Positions 62,178-64,000 of a DNA stretch of 64,000 bases are shown here, piece after piece. The stretch spans positions 23,406,960-23,470,959 of the forward strand of contig NC_092563.1 in the NCBI RefSeq assembly GCF_037975245.1, read 5' to 3'. Within the stretch, counting starts at the first letter, position 1, and each line of letters starts with the position of its first letter. Source of the stretch: Apostichopus japonicus (lineage: Eukaryota > Echinodermata > Holothuroidea > Aspidochirotida > Stichopodidae). The notes beneath the pieces are model-generated. The model was not told the DNA's origin. It did no database searches and was given only the letters and a program-made list of their open reading frames with translations. Made by a program: the position numbers and the translations under genes.

Positions 62178-62850
62178 GTGTGGGGTTTTCATGTTTACCC
62201 TTTAACCCGCCATTATAAAAAAGTGCTAGACAAAACAAAACAAGCACATGCAAGTGTAAGTGCAAAATAGCGAAGCGAGGAGGCTGTGCCGGGTGAAGTT
62301 TGGGTGGACCAGAATAAGAAATAGTGATTGTCTCAATATATTCAATGCTAACACATTTGGTATGCATTCATATTTTCAATGCATTTAAATTTGCACCCTA
62401 TCGCATATATATACGTAGATCTGGAAAATCCCAAAAAAATCTCCAATGATGTTGTTCTTTTCTTCCGCGCGAATTCAAAACTAAACTCACCTATATGCAC
62501 AACGATACGGTTGACTTTCCGCGAATTTTCGGTACAATCAAACCTTGCTCGATATTTTAGGGATTTACCGAAACTCTGATCCGAAACTTTTCTCTTGTTT
62601 TATTGAAGATTTTTTTTTTCTTTCCCTATCTGCGATGTTTTTTTGTATTTGATTAAGTTTTAGCTATGATATATATGAGCTGCTTAAATTAGTACGCAAT
62701 TACTTGTAAGAGACATTTGTAACGGTACATTGTACTATGTGGACCGCAATCATTGCGTGACAGTGTGAAGGTATCGTTGAAACACTTTTTACTTTCACCT
62801 AGCGACAGCAGAATGCTATTCAAATTAGCATTAATCAGCTGATTCACAAG

Positions 62851-62876
62851 TGGTCAGAGGTCAGAGGTCAAGAGGG
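62851..62876 (+). promoter_or_regulatory. Three AGGTCA-like half-sites, 7-bp spacing
   Basis: TGGTCA at 62851, AGGTCA at 62858 and AGGTCA at 62865 stand with one-base spacers, the DR1 pattern recognised by nuclear receptor dimers. Whether it is used is unknown. Confidence 0.3.
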
Positions 62877-62900
62877 TAAGGGCACTTAGTTTTTAATTTT

Positions 62901-62998
62901 TATGTATGTATGTATGTATGTGTGTATGTGTGTATGCGTATATGCGTGTGTGTATTGGTGTATGTATGTGTGCATGTATGTGTGTATGTTTGGGTTTT
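62901..62998 (+). repeat. (ATGT/GTGT)n microsatellite
   Basis: TATG, TGTG and GCGT units repeat for about 95 bases. The 69-codon frame across it is a reading of the repeat. Confidence 0.9.
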
Positions 62999-63119
62999 TT
63001 ATATAACAGTGACTGAAAGATTTTTTGTATTTTCCCTCAATATTCATATTTCAAGATCATTCGACATAAATAAACATTCATTTAGTCTAACTCTACCTAG
63101 TATTCACCCTTCCTTATAG

Positions 63120-63190
63120 TTGAAGTTACTCGTGTATCTGTTATTATTGTTACCAGTTATTACCTGTTATTATCGGTTACTACCTATTAT
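63120..63190 (+). repeat. TTATTACC/GTTATTA imperfect repeat
   Basis: TTATTACC, GTTATTATC, GTTACTACC and CTATTATTAG words follow each other. Confidence 0.5.
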
Positions 63191-63402
63191 TAGGGACTTC
63201 ACTAACCATTACCTTGAGTAAATGCAATTTATAAGATATCGATCCATTACTCCTTTCAGGTTAACAATCATTTCAAGGGAAAAATATCTATGTAATAGGT
63301 TGCGATTCTGGGAACAAGTAGACACATAATAAAGTGTATGATTGAGCAACCTAAGACATAGGATTGACTGATGCTGATGATTCTGATGTACCCACTTAAA
63401 GT

Positions 63403-64000
<598 letters not shown>

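Overview
This is an AT-rich eukaryotic, almost certainly metazoan, window. It has no recognisable intact host gene, many degenerate transposable elements, and a very heavy load of simple repeats: (TA)n, a perfect 0.85-kb GATA tract, and more than thirty poly(dG)/poly(dC) runs of about nine bases or more. A Penelope-like element with a GIY-YIG domain, hAT-type miniature elements, a tRNA-headed SINE and a LINE fragment together fit an invertebrate animal genome. A marine deuterostome such as an echinoderm is my guess, but nothing in the window proves it.

Layout. 1-8 kb: non-coding DNA with two related hAT-type non-autonomous elements (3392-3739 and 4365-5783), each with an exact 8-bp target duplication. 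8.4-10.3 kb: a satellite of about 22 copies of an 85-bp unit, homogeneous in the middle and decayed at its left edge. 12.1-15.1 kb: the only clear coding homology, a decayed Penelope-like element whose reverse-transcriptase and GIY-YIG parts are separated by a younger, 5'-truncated LINE (13.13-14.47 kb). 15-30 kb: mostly unassigned DNA with small tandem arrays (10-, 21- and 39-bp units). 30.2-31.9 kb: a 134-bp tandem array and a second hAT family with internal 138-bp repeats and a perfect 8-bp duplication (31203-31838). 33-34.3 kb: long TA tracts, a GC-richer island with a weak Kunitz-like reading, and a compact hairpin. 38.6-39.9 kb: a fold-back element whose long arms are built from 100-bp repeats carrying CCAAT motifs. 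40-44 kb: a possible first coding exon, then TA, AGGGG and GATA arrays. 49-51 kb: AGGTCA-rich repeats and an antisense tRNA-derived SINE. 51-64 kb: largely unassigned, ending in TA-rich minisatellites.

No set of genes works together here. The biology is that of mobile and repetitive DNA. The clearest points are the nested LINE-in-Penelope insertion, the three hAT-type insertions confirmed by target duplications, and a G/C hairpin module shared by two hAT families with different ends. Most open reading frames are translations of repeats and were not annotated as genes. The possible host exons (40557, 33.6 kb, 55.05 kb, 51.46 kb) are low-confidence calls from reading the sequence alone.
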